In this document: positions 6,417-6,923 of the stretch, in pieces | Position numbering within the stretch: position 1 is the first letter of the stretch | Layout: each line of letters opens with the position of its first letter | Assembly: GCA_900317795.1 (NCBI GenBank) | Contig: ONIF01000123.1 | Span: 1-6,923, forward strand | Reading direction: 5' to 3' | Source: an uncultured Eubacteriales bacterium | GTDB taxonomy: Bacteria; Bacillota; Clostridia; Oscillospirales; Acutalibacteraceae | DNA: 6,923 nucleotides | The notes under the pieces: generated by a model | Databases searched by the model: none | What the model was told of the DNA's origin: nothing | What the model saw: the letters and a program-made list of their open reading frames with translations, nothing else | Translations under genes and position numbers: made by a program

Positions 6417-6430
6417 CGGGAGAGTTTCAA
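6402..6430 (-). promoter_or_regulatory. Sigma-A promoter of the esterase gene
   Basis: TTGAAA (6430-6425), a 17-bp spacer and TATAAT (6407-6402) form a strong promoter. Transcription should start around 6395, giving a leader of roughly 25 nt before the ATG at 6371. The site lies within the 95-nt gap after nth. Confidence 0.8.
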
Positions 6431-6466
6431 GCAAATTGTAATTGAGTTTATCAACGGTTGGGAATG

Positions 6467-6922
6467 TCACTCAACGGGCGGTTGAGAATTTGCAAAGTAT
6501 GTGCAGATATTTTTTAAACAGCACTTTTCACATTTGGGATTGCGTGAATCGCATACAGCACGACCATGCAAAACAAGACGGTGACAGAAATCATTTGACT
6601 TTTCGGGAGGGAGGAGTTTACGCAGGATAGTTTCAATTTTTTCGGGATTTTTCGTGTTATGCAAGCCGAGCCTTTGTGTAATTCTGATACAGTGGGTATC
6701 GACTACAACGGCAGGTTTTTTATAGATGTCACCGACAATTAGGTTAGCGGTTTTTCTGCCGACACCCTGAAGTTTCGTCAGGTTCTCAACGGTATCGGGA
6801 ACAGTGCCGTTAAAGTCCGAGATGATCATTTTGCACATTTGGACTATATCTTTGGATTTAGTCTTGTAAAATCCGCAGGAGTAGATATATTTTTCTATTT
6901 CTTCGGTGTCTGCATTGGCAAA
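6467..6922 (-). CDS. nth: Endonuclease III (Nth), N-terminus outside window
   Basis: The 151 visible residues are the C-terminal two thirds of the base-excision-repair DNA glycosylase/AP lyase that removes oxidised pyrimidines. The helix-hairpin-helix LQGVGRKTANLI carries the catalytic Lys (residue 57 of the fragment, Lys120 in E. coli), and VDTHCIR the catalytic Asp (residue 75, Asp138 in E. coli). The [4Fe-4S] cluster ligands C-x6-C-x2-C-x5-C are at 124, 131, 134 and 140. All these positions are offset by the same 63 residues from E. coli Nth, so about 63 N-terminal residues lie beyond the right edge and there is no internal indel between them. The internal Met at 6838 is not the start, as the frame continues with conserved sequence (ANADTEEIEKYIYSCGFYKTK). 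The stop is TGA 6469-6467; no terminator was seen. Confidence 0.95.
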   Translation of the reverse strand, partial: FANADTEEIEKYIYSCGFYKTKSKDIVQMCKMIISDFNGTVPDTVENLTKLQGVGRKTANLIVGDIYKKPAVVVDTHCIRITQRLGLHNTKNPEKIETILRKLLPPEKSNDFCHRLVLHGRAVCDSRNPKCEKCCLKNICTYFANSQPPVE

Positions 6923-6923
6923 G

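Noticed and set aside
1..6923. CRISPR array, phage, toxin-antitoxin or other new defence system
   Set aside because: No regularly spaced repeats, transposase, integrase or paired small genes were seen; nearly all the DNA is accounted for by recognisable genes and leaders.

Overview
The window looks like the chromosome of a low-GC Gram-positive gut anaerobe of class Clostridia, probably Ruminococcus-like (Oscillospiraceae). The evidence is AT-rich DNA, strong AGGAG-type ribosome binding sites, sigma-A promoters, a T-box leader ahead of tyrS, a nusB/M22-paralogue pair, and the tail of a BspA-type leucine-rich repeat protein. The genus is an inference from family knowledge; no database search was run.

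Every complete gene lies on the minus strand, so transcription runs from right to left. At the right edge is the 3' part of nth (endonuclease III). Next comes a putative alpha/beta-hydrolase esterase with its own promoter, split by a one-base frameshift in a T5 run. Its stop codon lies inside the -35 box of the next promoter. That promoter starts a T-box leader of about 280 nt with a UAC (Tyr) specifier, a T-box motif and a terminator. The leader controls a tightly packed run: tyrS, nusB (10 nt gap), a TsaD/Kae1-like M22-family paralogue (1-nt overlap), and glmM (18 nt gap). After 111 nt and a candidate extended -10 promoter comes a family-2 glycosyltransferase lacking the usual DXD motif. Its stop codon is inside a strong intrinsic terminator. 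At the left edge, a plus-strand LRR-type protein ends facing it.

The run mixes housekeeping jobs: tyrosyl-tRNA charging, transcription antitermination, an uncharacterised TsaD-like ATPase-fold protein, and the entry step to UDP-GlcNAc for cell wall synthesis. All could be raised together when tRNA-Tyr is uncharged.

The least ordinary feature is a GC-rich block of about 70 bp (2571-2640) with three consecutive hairpins. It sits at the junction between the TsaD-like gene and glmM and encodes the last ~26 residues of the TsaD-like protein, so it looks like a dispersed palindromic repeat captured as coding sequence. I found no CRISPR array, phage, IS transposase, tRNA/rRNA gene or obvious new defence system. 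The interest here is in small-scale architecture.
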